Part shown: positions 1 to 11,429 of the stretch, piece by piece | Position numbering within the stretch: position 1 is the stretch's first letter | How the letters are laid out: every line of letters starts with the position of its first letter | NCBI GenBank assembly: GCA_028023455.1 | Contig: JAQFVV010006215.1 | Location: forward strand, 6,369,230 to 6,433,229 | Length of the DNA stretch: 64,000 nucleotides | Reading direction: 5' to 3' | Source: Epiperipatus broadwayi | Lineage: Eukaryota; Onychophora; Udeonychophora; Euonychophora; Peripatidae | Notes under the pieces: model-generated | The model's input: the letters and a program-made list of their open reading frames with translations, nothing else | What the model was told of the DNA's origin: nothing | Database searches by the model: none | Program-made: the position numbers and the translations under genes

Positions 1-119
1 GCCATACTTATGTATATTTTAATATAATCATAATTAATAGATGTCTCATTGTCTTCTCAGCTTTGCTAGTCGGCCGAATTAAGATTAATTCTCATGAGCC
101 ATAACTATTATGTTATTCA

Positions 120-245
120 TTAGGTGTTCGATTTGGGACTTAGAGAGTGGGTTCGAATCCAGGCTGGTTCCTGACCTAAATCTTGGGCTTGACTGGGTTT
201 GAAGTACATTTTGTGAGTTCCAGCTCATGTTACCGGCACAGTATA
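120..245 (+). mobile_element. Possible SINE relic with B-box-like motif
   Basis: A less A+T-rich segment contains a canonical pol III B-box match (GGTTCGAATCC at 150-160). It is followed by a body ending in a short TA run. The A box expected about 50 bp upstream is not clearly recognisable; a degenerate 'gagccataact' lies near 95-105. No clear target-site duplication was found. I read it as a decayed tRNA-derived SINE, but a chance B-box match cannot be excluded. Confidence 0.35.
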
Positions 246-291
246 TATATATTGGTATCTAGATAAAATTTTGTTGCACTAACCTTCGAGC

Positions 292-347
292 ATCCATTGA
301 TTTCTATGGCTTGCACTAGGTGGCAATTTTGCATGGAGAAAGTTGCT
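292..347 (+). repeat. R1 repeat fragment, forward
   Basis: This matches the last ~55 bp of the R1 unit: 'catccattgat', then 'ggcttgcact.ggtggca', then a degenerate 'tggagaaagttt' end. It is a lone fragment outside the main R1 clusters and shows the family is dispersed as well as clustered. Confidence 0.6.
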
Positions 348-999
348 ACTGTGTTATCAGATGTGCAAGTATAAGAAATGGTGTTTATGTGACGTTAACA
401 TGATTTTGCAATAAAAGACTATAGTATCACATCTAATAAAATGAAGATCATATTAATTAAATTTATGATCTTGTCAATGTATTTTTAGAATTGTATTAAA
501 TGAAAATTTTTTTAATACCTTTCTGTTACATCAATAGGACGATCAAGTCCCAAGTAAAATAACAGCTCTGAATACAATATTTAAGTCTACTTTTGTTCTT
601 AAAAAAATGTTAACAAAATTTTTAAATTGGCTTTCTTTCTCAAGTTGATAATTAAATATTGTTACAAAAACTTCAATAACTGGCTAATAAAGAGCATCAA
701 TTATTAAACAAAATATATGTTACATTCAAAATATTAAATACATTTTGTATACAATCTTTTGAATTGGAAGCATAGCACAATGATCAGCAAACTGTAATTC
801 AGAAGCTAAGAAGATAACGATTTTGCTTTTAATTGATTCACATTAAAAATTCCATTATCAAACACATAAAGCTACCTATAAACACTTCAAAAACTGATGT
901 CATAAAAATAAAAACAAAATTGTTAGAGTTAATACACATTCTTATTTGACATTGGTTTTCATTTCACATTTTTAGTTTGCATTAATATTTCCTTTTATT

Positions 1000-1960
1000 T
1001 AATCACATAGAAGTTATATAATACTAATAAATTTTGATGGACAACTAACTAATTTCAAACTCATATTTGTAATCGTTTAATAATCAATTGTCTTGACCAA
1101 AACAATAAAAATATGTAAATTACTACTTTGTTCCTGATATGTTTTTGCATTTGCTAATAACTAGATCATATTTTTAATGGTCTTTTGATTTTCTGAAACC
1201 ACACTAAATCATTAATAGCCATTCATCTATGACTTAAAATAACCTTTCATCAAAATCCTTTAAAGTTCTTTTGTGAAGTATATAACAATGATCTCCCTTG
1301 AGAGTTAATATAGCTTTGTCTATCCTCTTGATGAAATATCTTTAAGATTAGATGGCACAATTTTATGAATCCATAAATTCCTAAAACATTCCAACATTTT
1401 TGAAGCTAATAAAATATTGCTATTATATTTTAATGCCTCTGGATATCTCATTTGGACCTTCAGCTTTTCCTATCTTAAGATTACAAATAGTCATTTTAAC
1501 TTCACTCTGCTGAATATCTTTGTCTGAGTTTACCAATTATTATCAGTGTCAATGTATAAGAAAATGTCAATGAATTAATAGGATTAATATTATTTTTCAG
1601 TTCCAAATATTATTTTCAATGCATCAAAAATAAAATGTCTTTTCGTTTGCAGTTTTAATTTATGAATAATTTTTTAAGCTTTCTTGTAAGTTGTTAATCT
1701 TCCACCTTTAAATTTCTATATTGATTATGAAACTCGCATCATTTTATTATTCTTTTGTCATAGAACTAGTAGAGATTTTTTATTTTTAGTGAATTCAAGA
1801 ATAAATCTACTTAAATGTAAAATCTGCTCCTTAAGATAATTCCATATTTTGATAAGATAACAATCTTGTTGAAAATCCAAGTTAGCAATTTTATTGTTGA
1901 ATAACTTGAAATTTAGCATAATAAAGCTTTTTATGACTGATTGGAATAATACTTACTTTT
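1000..1960 (-). pseudogene. Decayed non-LTR retrotransposon (LINE) reverse transcriptase
   Basis: Minus-strand translation with several frameshifts gives the usual linker and RT landmarks of LINE ORF2 in order. Near 1800-1900 there is a W..L..QIL..S..F-type linker. At 1428-1528 there is a stretch resembling 'V...I..LK.GKA.GP..I', the conserved pre-RT block. It is followed by 'PEALKY.SNILL' and 'W...IVPSN.KD' (about 1330-1430). Near 1090 there is an 'L.IF.V' segment where the catalytic 'FIDFEKAFD' block belongs. Many stops mean it is dead. The endonuclease and 3' end are not recognisable. Clade is not assigned. Confidence 0.55.
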
Positions 1961-2514
1961 TAATGAAAATATTATTTTAACCTATTGTTTATACCATCAT
2001 ATTTAAAAAAAATTTAGTCTTCCATTGATATTGATTTAATAATGCTATCCAGCAAGAAATACAATTTTTTTTCTTCTCCGAATTCTGAATGTAATATTGA
2101 AATATACATGCTAATAAAAGGAACCATTGCTTGAGTCAAGTTTTAATATTAGCCTTTTAATGATGTAACTAGGATTCCAAAAGTAAGGTATATTAGATTA
2201 GAAACTTATCACAAATCCAAAATTATGCAATATCATTGTATTAACTAATCTGCTCTTCCAAATAAACTTGTTTCTTACAGTAGCTACTTCAATTTAAAAT
2301 CTTGATAGCTGCTTATCTTTATTACTATCATTGCGCCTTCAAATAATGGACTATCCCAGATTCCATCTTATCTAGATCGAATTGAGCATTCATTGCCACA
2401 AACCAATGCATATGATAAAGTATATTAATGGTGAGAATGGGCCAATAGGTGAATATGTTCATTGAAGCCAAGTGTTTCCATTATGGATGGGAATCTGGCA
2501 ATAAATAGTCAATC

Positions 2515-3348
2515 CTTAAAACATCACATGATCATTATCTTCCATGCTTGCTCATAACTTGTTAAAATAGGCAAAACTCTCCATATAGTAGTGCCACTCT
2601 AAGCAAGCCTGAGCAATCAATGGATGCCAGAAGACTTGTGCATAAAATCCCCATCTAGTGCCTACTCATCCAATATCCCCAAACTAGTTTCTGGCTTACG
2701 GCCTTCGTCAGTGAGTATCCTTGGATCTGAGAGAACTGCATCTAGATCTTAGGATCTAATGCAACCCTCCAGCAACCATCTTTTATCTCTACATAACTAC
2801 AAACTATGAGAATAAAATTTAAAACACAAATATTGTCCATCTAAGCTCAATAGCTTATATAGTCATATGGGTCTGAACTCAGTTCAGCACCCATAACATT
2901 TTGGTGTATTTGGCTCTTTTACAACCATAGCCACCACCTTTCTATAAGGCAGGATTGGTATTAAACCTTAAAACATCATATCACTATCTTCCAGGCTTGC
3001 TCATAACTGTTGTTAAAATAGACAAAACTCTCCATACAGTAGTGCCACTCTAAGCAAGACAGAATGTTGAGCTTAGATTGAAAATATCTGTGAGTTTTCA
3101 ATTTTATTCTCATAGTTTTGTAGTTATGTAGAGATAAAAGATGGTTGCTGGAGGATTGTATTAGATTCTAAGATCTAGGTGCAATGCTCTCAGATCCAAG
3201 GCTCCTCACTGACAAAAGCCATAAGCCAGAAACTAGTTTGAGGATATTGGATGAGTATGCACTAGATGGGGATTTTATGCACAAGCCTTCTGGCATCCAT
3301 TGATTACTCTGTCTTGCTTAGAGTGGCACTACTGTATGGGGAGAGTTT
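2515..3348. repeat. R1 cluster: tandem reverse units then a forward unit (head-to-head)
   Basis: Two reverse R1 units start with 'aaaactctccat.tagtagtgcc' at 2573 and 3024, a period of 451 bp. At about 3063 the sequence switches to a forward unit ending 'ggcactactgtatgg..gagttt' at 3345. The arms are complementary, so the locus is a long foldback with outward-facing R1 3' ends. No ORF of note lies inside. Confidence 0.8.
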
Positions 3349-3889
3349 TTCCTACTTTTAAATAGTCAATCCATTTGGAACTACTGTCACAAAGCTGAAG
3401 GGCAGAATAAGAGCTGTCTTTGAGCCTAAAAAGCAGAATACCCATTCTTCTGGAGACATCAGAGTTAAATGGGTAATGAGTTGTAGCAAAATCATGGTTA
3501 GGACTGGAAACTGCTAGAAGCTAAAGCAAGCTGTCAGAGTACAACTAGAAGTGCCACTGTATTTGTGAGGCAGGCTGCTGTAATACAGCTGGAAGTAGTA
3601 GGTAAAATGATTATAAGGGCACATGGCAACTAGAGGCTATATTTTGCCCAACAGTAGGTAGTGGTATAATCATCACTCTATATATTGTGTATATATGAGT
3701 GTAATAAATATCTTATTAAATGTATTTTTGCATATTTGTGTTTGTATAGATCCACACATAAACACAACTATTATAAAATAAATATATATATGTTTATTAT
3801 TCATGTTAATGTTTGTGTTTTCAATATTAAACACAAAGAGTTATGTAGTTTTTAATTCTTGCAAAAATAATAAAATTAGTGTTCAACCA

Positions 3890-5010
3890 TACTAGAAGTT
3901 AAACCACTAAACATCACATGATTACTATTTCCAAGCTGTTCAAATAAAGGTAAAACTCCATACAGTAGTGCAACCCAAAGTAATCAATGGATGCAAGAAG
4001 GTTTGTTCATAAAATCCTTATCTAGTCTAGTTCCTATTCATCCAGTATCTCCAAACTAGTTTGTAGTTTGTGGCTTTTATTAGTGAAGAGCCTTGGATCA
4101 GAGAACATTACACCAAGATCTTGGGATCTAATGCAACCCTCCAACAACCTTTTACTTTTTTAATTAACTACTATGAGTGCAAAATCGAAACAATAATGTT
4201 TTCTATCCAAGCTCATTTGCTTGTATAGTCATATAGATCTCTTTAATTTACCATAACCACCATCATCCTATGGACAGGATTGGTATTAAGTCACAACCTT
4301 ACATGATCACTATTTTCTATGCTCAAACAAGCTGTTGAAACAGGCAAAACTCCACACTATAATGCTCCCAGAGCAAGCAGAATAAACATATGCAAGAAGG
4401 TTTGTGCATGAAATCCCTATCTAGTGTCTACTCGTCTTATATCCCCAGACTAGTTTCTAGCTTATGGTTTTCATCAGTGAAGACTCTTGGATCTGAGAGT
4501 GTTGCATCTAGATCCTAGGATCTAAGCAACCCTCTGGCAGCCTCCTTTTACTTTTTTGCCTCTGTTTCAACAATTTGTGTCATCATAGGAAATAGTGGTC
4601 ATGTAATCTTAAGTGATTTAACACCAATCCTGCCCATAGGATGACAGTGGCTATGGTTATTAAAGAACCAAAGACATCAAAATGTATAGATTCTGAACTG
4701 TTTTCAAATCTATATAATCATACAAGTAAGTAAGTTTGGATTGAAAACATTTTTATTTTCATTTTGGACTCCTAGCCTAAAAGTTAACTTAAAAAGTAAA
4801 AGGAGGCTGCTGGAATGTTGCATTAGATCTTAAGATCTAGGTGCAATGCTCTCATATCCAAGGCTCCTCACTGATGAAAGCCACAAGCTACAAACTAGTT
4901 TGGGGATATTAAATAGGCACTAGATAGAGATTTTATGCACAAATCTTGTTGCATCCAATGATTATTCTGGGTCACACTACTGTATGAAGAGTTTTGTCTC
5001 TGTTTTAATA
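3890..5010. repeat. R1 cluster: two reverse units and one forward unit
   Basis: Reverse units begin near 3951 and 4346 (period about 395 bp), joined by a ~60-bp linker containing 'catgatcact' and 'aagctgtt'. A forward unit runs from about 4560 to 4997 and ends 'cacactactgtatgaagagttt'-like. This is the same head-to-head plan as the cluster at 2.5-3.3 kb. The copies are diverged by indels and point changes. Confidence 0.78.
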
Positions 5011-6143
5011 TTAGAAGTTGTCAAATTTTAGAAAACTAGATTTATGCTAATGTCACAGAAGATAAATTTATTGATAGATGAAAATAATACATATAGGATT
5101 TTGAGAGAATATTAGGATTTTGGATAAAAGAATAAAGAAGGGTTACAATTTTCTTTTTTTTAAGAGATAGAAGCTAGCCTAATGATATATGCTTTAGAAA
5201 AACAAATGAGTTATAAATAGTACTTTAGTAATTGTAGTTCATTGATGGTTAGATTGAAACATCCTAGTGGGATTTGATAGTTATTCAAGTATTTGAATAT
5301 AAAATATCAATATATACATGCCAAACCAAAACAGTGGTGGTAAACATTTATAAAGAAAAAGTCACTGATAACAAAAATATTAAAATAATTTATGGATGAT
5401 AATGAGGGGTTGATTATGCTGTAATAAGATAGGAAAGAAATGATGAAATTCTAAGATTATAATTTGCATTAAAAAATACAACAAAGTCTTGATAAATTTT
5501 TGTACAATGAGAGGGAATCATTCATTATATGCTGAATACTCCAGTTGCAACTGAATAGGTGTAGAAAATAAGAAAGCACCGAAAATAAAATATTGTTGCA
5601 TCGTGGACCTGAAATTTACAAAATAGAATTTACAATGATCAAACTCAAAACAAAGTGATTTAAATATATAATTTTTAATATTAATGCCTTTTAAATTTGA
5701 AAGAATTTATGGTGTGAAATTGCAAATGCTATTATTTGAAAAAACAATCCTATACCCGAAATTATCATTAGGAGTGTAATAAAAAATAACCTATCAAAAT
5801 CTACATTTAAAATTGCAAAAATTTAAGTTGACAACATAGCATAAATAAAAATCTGGTTAATGTTTATTCCAATGAAAAGATTGTATTCCAAAACAAATTT
5901 TTAATATTGGTCATGAAATGAAAAACTAACAAAAAATTATTTCAGTTTTAAAGCTAACATGCAACTTCTTAGTTGTGCAACAAACATTAAAAATAAGAAA
6001 AGACATTTTTAATTTATTAAAATGAAAATCTTAAAATGTTACCAAATCTTTATTCCCGCTTTCATTTTGTTAAAGATAATTTGCTATGTAAGTATGATTT
6101 TCAATTTAATGGTAAAATTATGGGGGAGGGGGAAGCAGTATCG

Positions 6144-6171
6144 TTTTTTTTTTTTAAAAAAAAAAAAAAAA
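6144..6171. repeat. T(12)A(16) homopolymer palindrome
   Basis: A run of 12 T is followed directly by 16 A, next to a G-rich stretch (gggggaggggg at 6122-6132). It is one of four T(n)A(n) palindromes in the window; the others are at 18681-18702, 26727-26746 and 43810-43830. Confidence 0.9.
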
Positions 6172-6184
6172 TATTAACACAGAG

Positions 6185-7042
6185 ACAAAACTGTCCATAC
6201 AGTAGTGCCACTCAGTGCAAGCCAGAGTAATCAATGGATGCAAGAAGTTTTGTGCATAAAATCCCCATCTAGTGCCTATGCATGCAGTATCTTCAAACTA
6301 GTTTCTAGTTTGTGCTGGTCTCAATAAGGAGCCTTGGATCTGAGAGGACTTAGACCTTAGGATCTAATGCAATCCTCCAGCAGCTACCTTTTACCTTTTT
6401 AGTTAACTATAAAACTTTTAAGTCCAAAATGAAAACAATGTTTTTAATTTAAACTCATTTGTTTGTATAGTCATATAGATCAACTTGGTTTAGCATCTAT
6501 GCATTTGATATCTTTGGTTCTTTAATAAAAGTTAACTGTGTTTTTTTTCTATAACTTTTATTAGTATTTTTTTTAAAACCACTAAAACATCATATGATCA
6601 TCACTTCTTCTGCTTACGCAAGCTGTTAAAACAGTAGCAAACATTCCAGATAATAAATTTTAGTGGTTTAATACCAATCCTGCTCAAAGGATAATGGTGA
6701 TCATAGTTCTTAAAAAAACCAGACACCAAAATGTATAAATACTGAATTGGATTCAGATCAGTATGACTATACTAGCAAATTAGCTTGCATTGAAAGCATG
6801 TTTTCATCTTGCCCTCATAGTTTTATAGTTGACTAAATAGGCAAAAGGGTATCAGCTGGAGGATTGCATTAGATCCTAAGATCTAGGTGTAGTGCCCTCA
6901 TTTCCAAAGTTTTCACTGAAGAAAGTGAAAGCTAGAAACTAGTCTGGTGATATTTGATGAGCGATTTTATGCATCAACCTTTTAGCATTCATTAATTACT
7001 ATGGCCTGCACTGGGTGTCACTATTGTCTGAAGAAATTGCAT
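6185..7042. repeat. R1 cluster: reverse unit then forward unit
   Basis: A reverse unit starts with 'aaaactgtccatacagtagtg' at about 6186. It includes the conserved 'gatctaatgcaa.cctccagcagc' block and the linker near 6585-6640. A forward unit runs from about 6655 and ends in a diverged copy of the terminus near 7042. LINE-S copy 1 begins directly at this R1 3' end. Confidence 0.78.
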
Positions 7043-7825
7043 TGGATGCAGATGTATGGACAGCAAGGGAGGCAATTCAAAGAAATGGGATGGTCAAGTT
7101 TTCATATGAGAGATGCAAAAAGTAATATGTTTTGTAGATTGCAGTTTATGGATAATAAAAGATAAAGAATTTATATCTGTATATTTGTACAAAAGATGGG
7201 ATGATTGTGTTAGGAGGATTGTTGAGTGTTATAGTGGTAAGGAATGGGATAAAAGAATAGATTTATTAATAAAGAATAGGGAGTTAGAGAGATGGAGAAC
7301 TAATATGGAGAGTAAAAAGAGTTTAAATATATATAGAAATAAACAGAATATTAGGTGTAAGTTAATTTATGATAATAGTAAGGAAAGTAGTTTATTGTTT
7401 AAGGCTCGAACAGGATTTTTAGCAACAAAAGAATATACATGCAAATGGAAAAATATGGGTGATTTAGTCTGTAAATTATGTAAGAAAGGAATAGAAAATA
7501 TTAGGCATTTGTTAATTGAATGTAAATGCTTGAAAATAGAAAGGGCACATATAATGGATTTATGGAAGAATAAATATGGAAAAAGTGATTATATAGAAAG
7601 TAAATTATTGGTTTTTATGCTGGGTTTGGGAAAAGATAAGGGGGATTTAGATATAAAAGTTATAGAGTTGACAAAGATTATGTTGTGAAAATGGGATAGA
7701 GCAGATTATGGGAAAATTTAAAGTGGGAAATGGAAAATAAAGTGGCTAACAGGTTTATCTGGGCATAATTGCTGAGATATTCTTGACTTCGTTTAAGGAG
7801 AAGCCACAATACATCACATCACATT
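7043..7825 (+). mobile_element. LINE-S copy 1: 5'-truncated non-LTR element, 3' part
   Basis: This segment starts abruptly at the R1 3' terminus, carries a 191-codon ORF remnant (7113-7688), and ends in 'acatcacatcacatt' followed by a poly-T run. The same 3' region recurs at 54890-55712 (plus) and 39505-39649 (minus). The short cacat repeat is the likely LINE tail. The 5' end is truncated, as is usual for target-primed reverse transcription. Confidence 0.65.
7113..7688 (+). pseudogene. C-terminal part of a LINE ORF2 (CCHC zinc-finger-like region)
   Basis: An open frame of 191 codons is rich in K, E and basic residues. Residues ~120-145 form a CX2C-X8-HX4C pattern (CKLC ... H..IEC), the post-RT cysteine-histidine motif seen at the C-terminus of many non-LTR retrotransposon proteins. 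The RT catalytic core is absent, so this is a 3' fragment and the ATG is probably not a true start. A second copy near 55.0-55.6 kb keeps the same cysteines and histidine but has frameshifts and stops. This supports the frame being genuine coding history. The host LINE clade is not determined. Confidence 0.6.
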
Positions 7826-8739
7826 ACTATTTTTTTTTTTTTTTCATAAACCACTTTTGTACTTATTTAATTCATATCTTTATTTATATTTTTAAATATA
7901 TATGAGTGTGATGCAATAAATTATTAATACTTAGGCTATGCATTATTATTAATATATGAAACAAATATGATGCTTTTGTATACTAGGATACTAATTAAGT
8001 ATTATAAATACTTGTTTAACATATGTTTTTAAGATAGATAATTATTTACAAATATTATAAAGGAATCTATAGATTCCAAGCAGGAAATAAATTTTCTAGT
8101 AACTTCAACTCATATGCATAATCCATTAATTTTTTTTCATGATGTCAGAGACTGTTAAATTCCACCTTTGAAATAGATAAACATAGCAACTGTCAGTAGT
8201 CCCAAACTTATGAATGAAACCTAATAATGCTTAAAAAAATTAAATTCAGCTGGTTTTATAGTTGGATCTGAAAAAGAAATTTTTTTGGCATCTTTCAAAA
8301 ACTTTTTTATTTTACAATTCTTTGCTTGTTGGAAGGGTTTTAAGCTTGAAAACCAGAGGATGATTTTGATTTGACATTTTAGGTGACAAAATTATGCCTT
8401 GAATTGAAATCCTTTTATATATTTTCTGTGAGGCAACTACTAAACTTTAGTAAAGGATTATATAAAATAAGATTCAGTAATTGTTTTGAATGTGCTGATA
8501 ACATTTGTCATAATTTTGCATTCAGAATTTTAGCCCAAGCACCTTTTCTCCAAACAAAGCATTGCAGGATATACTAATACTAACATTTGCATCACAACAC
8601 CAAATAATGGTAAAAGTTGTTCTTAGAAAATATTTTAGATCTAAATCTTTGATAGATGAGGAATTAAGATTTTAACCTGAGGTTATTTCTTAGTAGCATT
8701 TGTTTAGAATATGTTTGAGTACATTATTGCAGATTTCAT

Positions 8740-9075
8740 TCTTTTCTCAAAGGGCTTCACAATTGTTTAAGTGTAAAGTTAAGCCTAGTGTCTATACAAA
8801 AATTCTGTTAATACATTTTTTATTCCTGAGAAGAATCTCATTTTTAAGAAAAGACAATGTCATCAGCATAAAGGATTTTTTTTTTTGGTGTTTGCTATGG
8901 TTGTCATTTAGAATTGTTTACGTTTTTCTATTGATAATTAGAGTAAATTAATGGGTTAAAATTTTAAATTTTTTTACAAAAATATTTTCCCAAATAATCC
9001 TATGCTGAGATTATATCAATAAAAATAACACTAGTCTTGAGTTTATTTTGGAAGCCTTCAACATGAAAAATCATA
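8740..9075 (-). pseudogene. LINE reverse transcriptase fragment with YADD motif
   Basis: On the minus strand, near 9075-9000, a segment reads like 'GFQNKLKTSVIFIDI', the RT block A region. Further along (about 8880-8860) is 'ILYADDIVFS', the catalytic YADD box, followed by a diverged thumb-like 'LN..LK' segment. Frameshifts and stops separate the parts. The fragment is short and dead. An apparent 83-codon plus-strand ORF across it is a shadow. Confidence 0.5.
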
Positions 9076-9714
9076 CTTGTTGCCATGTTTTTTTTTTTTA
9101 TATAATTTTTGAAAGAAGTAGTTCAGAAATTCTTGAAAATGATGATTCATGTAATGTGTGTTCAGTTATTCACTGCCTAATTCTTGTAATATTAACTACT
9201 GGATTTGAAATAAAAAGCTAAACTATAATAAACCATAGTTTGATTTGTAGACTACAATGTTTAGTTAGCTGTTAATCTTAGCTTTGATTTGTGTCTCTGT
9301 TGTTTATATTTATTGACATAACCATTCATAATGTCTATCAATAAACATTAATTTCTGATTGCAATTGGTTTTAATAGGTTTCATATCTTTAGTGAAAGAT
9401 TCAATCATGAAATATTAAAAATAGTTCAGCATTTTGACAATGATTTTCCATCTATTTAACTATCAACAATTTAATCTTTTTAAAATTTAAATACATCATA
9501 TTTCTTATCACAAGCAAGAAAAAAAGTCATATTAATATGTATTTCTGATTCTGCTCTTATTATATTAAAAATATATGGTACTAATGTGACAGTCATATGT
9601 ATATAAATTTTATATAATTAATGAACATATAAAGATTTTAATTAATATTTTAAAAAATTGATATGTTATCAATTACTAACAGAAGAAAAATTTTCAGGAA
9701 CTTTTAGCCTGATT

Positions 9715-10110
9715 ATCAGTTTGAAAATATGGATCCATTTAAATATCTTGGTAATTTTTTAAAGCAGTCTTAAATGTTGAAATGCAGCATAGAAACTAGT
9801 ATACTGCTGCTTCATTTAATAGGTTAAAAAAATATTTTATTATAGTAATATATGTACTTCAATTACATTGTTTATATGGAAAGCTATTATTCTTTTAAAT
9901 TTATTGTGTGGAAAAGTTAACAGAATCTTCTATTATTAAAACCCAAACATTTGGAAAAACATTATTTATAGATGCTCAATAAGATTCTGAAAATGTGATG
10001 GGAGTATCATAAGACCAAGTAGTGCATTGGATATTATGATATTGAATCTACTATTGTAAGGGTACATCACTGTTGATTTGAACATGTGAAGCAAATATAT
10101 GATGGCAAGC
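9715..10110 (+). pseudogene. LINE ORF2 C-terminal remnant
   Basis: The plus-strand translation reads 'FKYLGN.LKQS' followed by 'IETSI', then an 'LYG' segment and further on 'F.HVKQIYDGKL'. This order (FKYLG box, TLLYG-like box, GHV.R-like box) is the classic region after the RT core in jockey/RTE-like LINE proteins. Stops and frameshifts occur throughout. It lies opposite in strand to the RT relic at 8740-9075, so it belongs to a different insertion. Confidence 0.5.
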
Positions 10111-10539
10111 TCTTTAAAATCTATTCTATAATGAAAGAATGAACCTATTTACATTATAAAAATTTTCTCAAAGGGTATTGTGAAAGTATTCAATAATAAT
10201 TATTTCAGCAAATAGTTTTTTTTAATTCAATGATGAATTTTATTCATCCAATAAAAAAAAATTAGGTAAATTATAATTTGCAATTTAGGTGACAAGAAAT
10301 GACCAATACAGTTGATATTAGGGACACATGAAAGACAAATTAACAAAAAAAAAACATACAATTGTTGTGTAATGATGATTTTACAAATTTGCTGTGGATG
10401 GTTGAGATATGGGAATATGTAGTCTTCTCTTAGTGTGTTAAAACCGCAAGAGAGTGTACTTTCTATGCACAGAAACATGTTTACATAGCCCAATATTTCT
10501 TACCTTTTGCATAGAAAGTTATAGCCTATAGAACAGTTC

Positions 10540-11000
10540 TGTTCATATTAGCCATTCCAGGCTTAGATGGCATTGCATACCAATATTACGGGCCACTGAT
10601 GTGCTTCGCGACACTATGCAAATGCGCACACTTAACAGATTGCTATCATATATCATAAGGGGCTTGGATTCAGCTATCGAGAACTGTTGTAATATGCCTT
10701 CATAATACTGATCTACACCCTGAAACTAGTACATACTAATAATTGTAAGCCCAATTCCCGTGCTTCCCTGCACATCACATTGTGAAAACAATTGCAAAAG
10801 TGTCGGGCCAAGTACCATTTCACACAAGGCATACAAAAAGACAAGTTTGCATGAGAACAGCTATGAGTCAAATGAAATGGCTGACGTTGCATGTTGTTTT
10901 TGAAATCGTAAGCTTGGTTTGATCAGAGTACTGTTTAACCTTTTGGTCAGATTAAGAACAGATACAAGACAAATAAAATCTCAGGTTGCATATTGTTTTG
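10540..11000. other. GC-richer non-coding stretch
   Basis: This block is visibly less A+T-rich than its surroundings and has CpG-containing words (gtgcttcgcgac, gtgtcgggcc). No ORF, TIR or RNA fold is recognised. It leads directly into the tandem repeat at 11027, so it may be part of the same unidentified element. Confidence 0.35.
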
Positions 11001-11026
11001 CGAATCATAATCTTGGTTTCATTCAG

Positions 11027-11420
11027 AGTACTGCATCTTTTGGCCAATCCTTCAGACTGGCAAAACCATTGGGGATCCCCTGCACATTCCAGCATGATGC
11101 GCTGACATGTCTAATGTAATTTAAAAATGTAATTATTGTATTTTACAAAACGATGTCAGTTCGTAAATGGAGTACTGCATCTTTTGGCCGATCCTTCGGA
11201 CCGGCACAACTATTGGTCCCCCCCATGCACATTCCAATGCTGTATGCTGACTTGTGGAATGCAATTTTAAATATTGTAATTCTTGTATTTTCGAAAATAA
11301 TGTTTTTTACAAAATAATGTTTCGTAAATTGTTTAAAAATAGCTTGCAAAATGTCGCAAGGCCCTAAAATGTCTAATGTAATTTAAAAACGTAATTATTC
11401 CATTTTAGAAAATAATGTTG
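11027..11420 (+). repeat. Imperfect tandem repeat, ~140-bp unit, 2-3 copies
   Basis: 'agtactgcatcttttggcc.atccttc' occurs at 11027 and 11170. Each is followed by a similar 100-bp body ending 'taatt..aattattgtattttacaaaa'. A third partial copy (11365-11420) keeps only the second half. Copy 2 contains a GC-rich hairpin (ggccgatcc/ggaccggc near 11187). Short ORFs here are shadows. Confidence 0.7.
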
Positions 11421-11429
11421 AAGTTGAAA

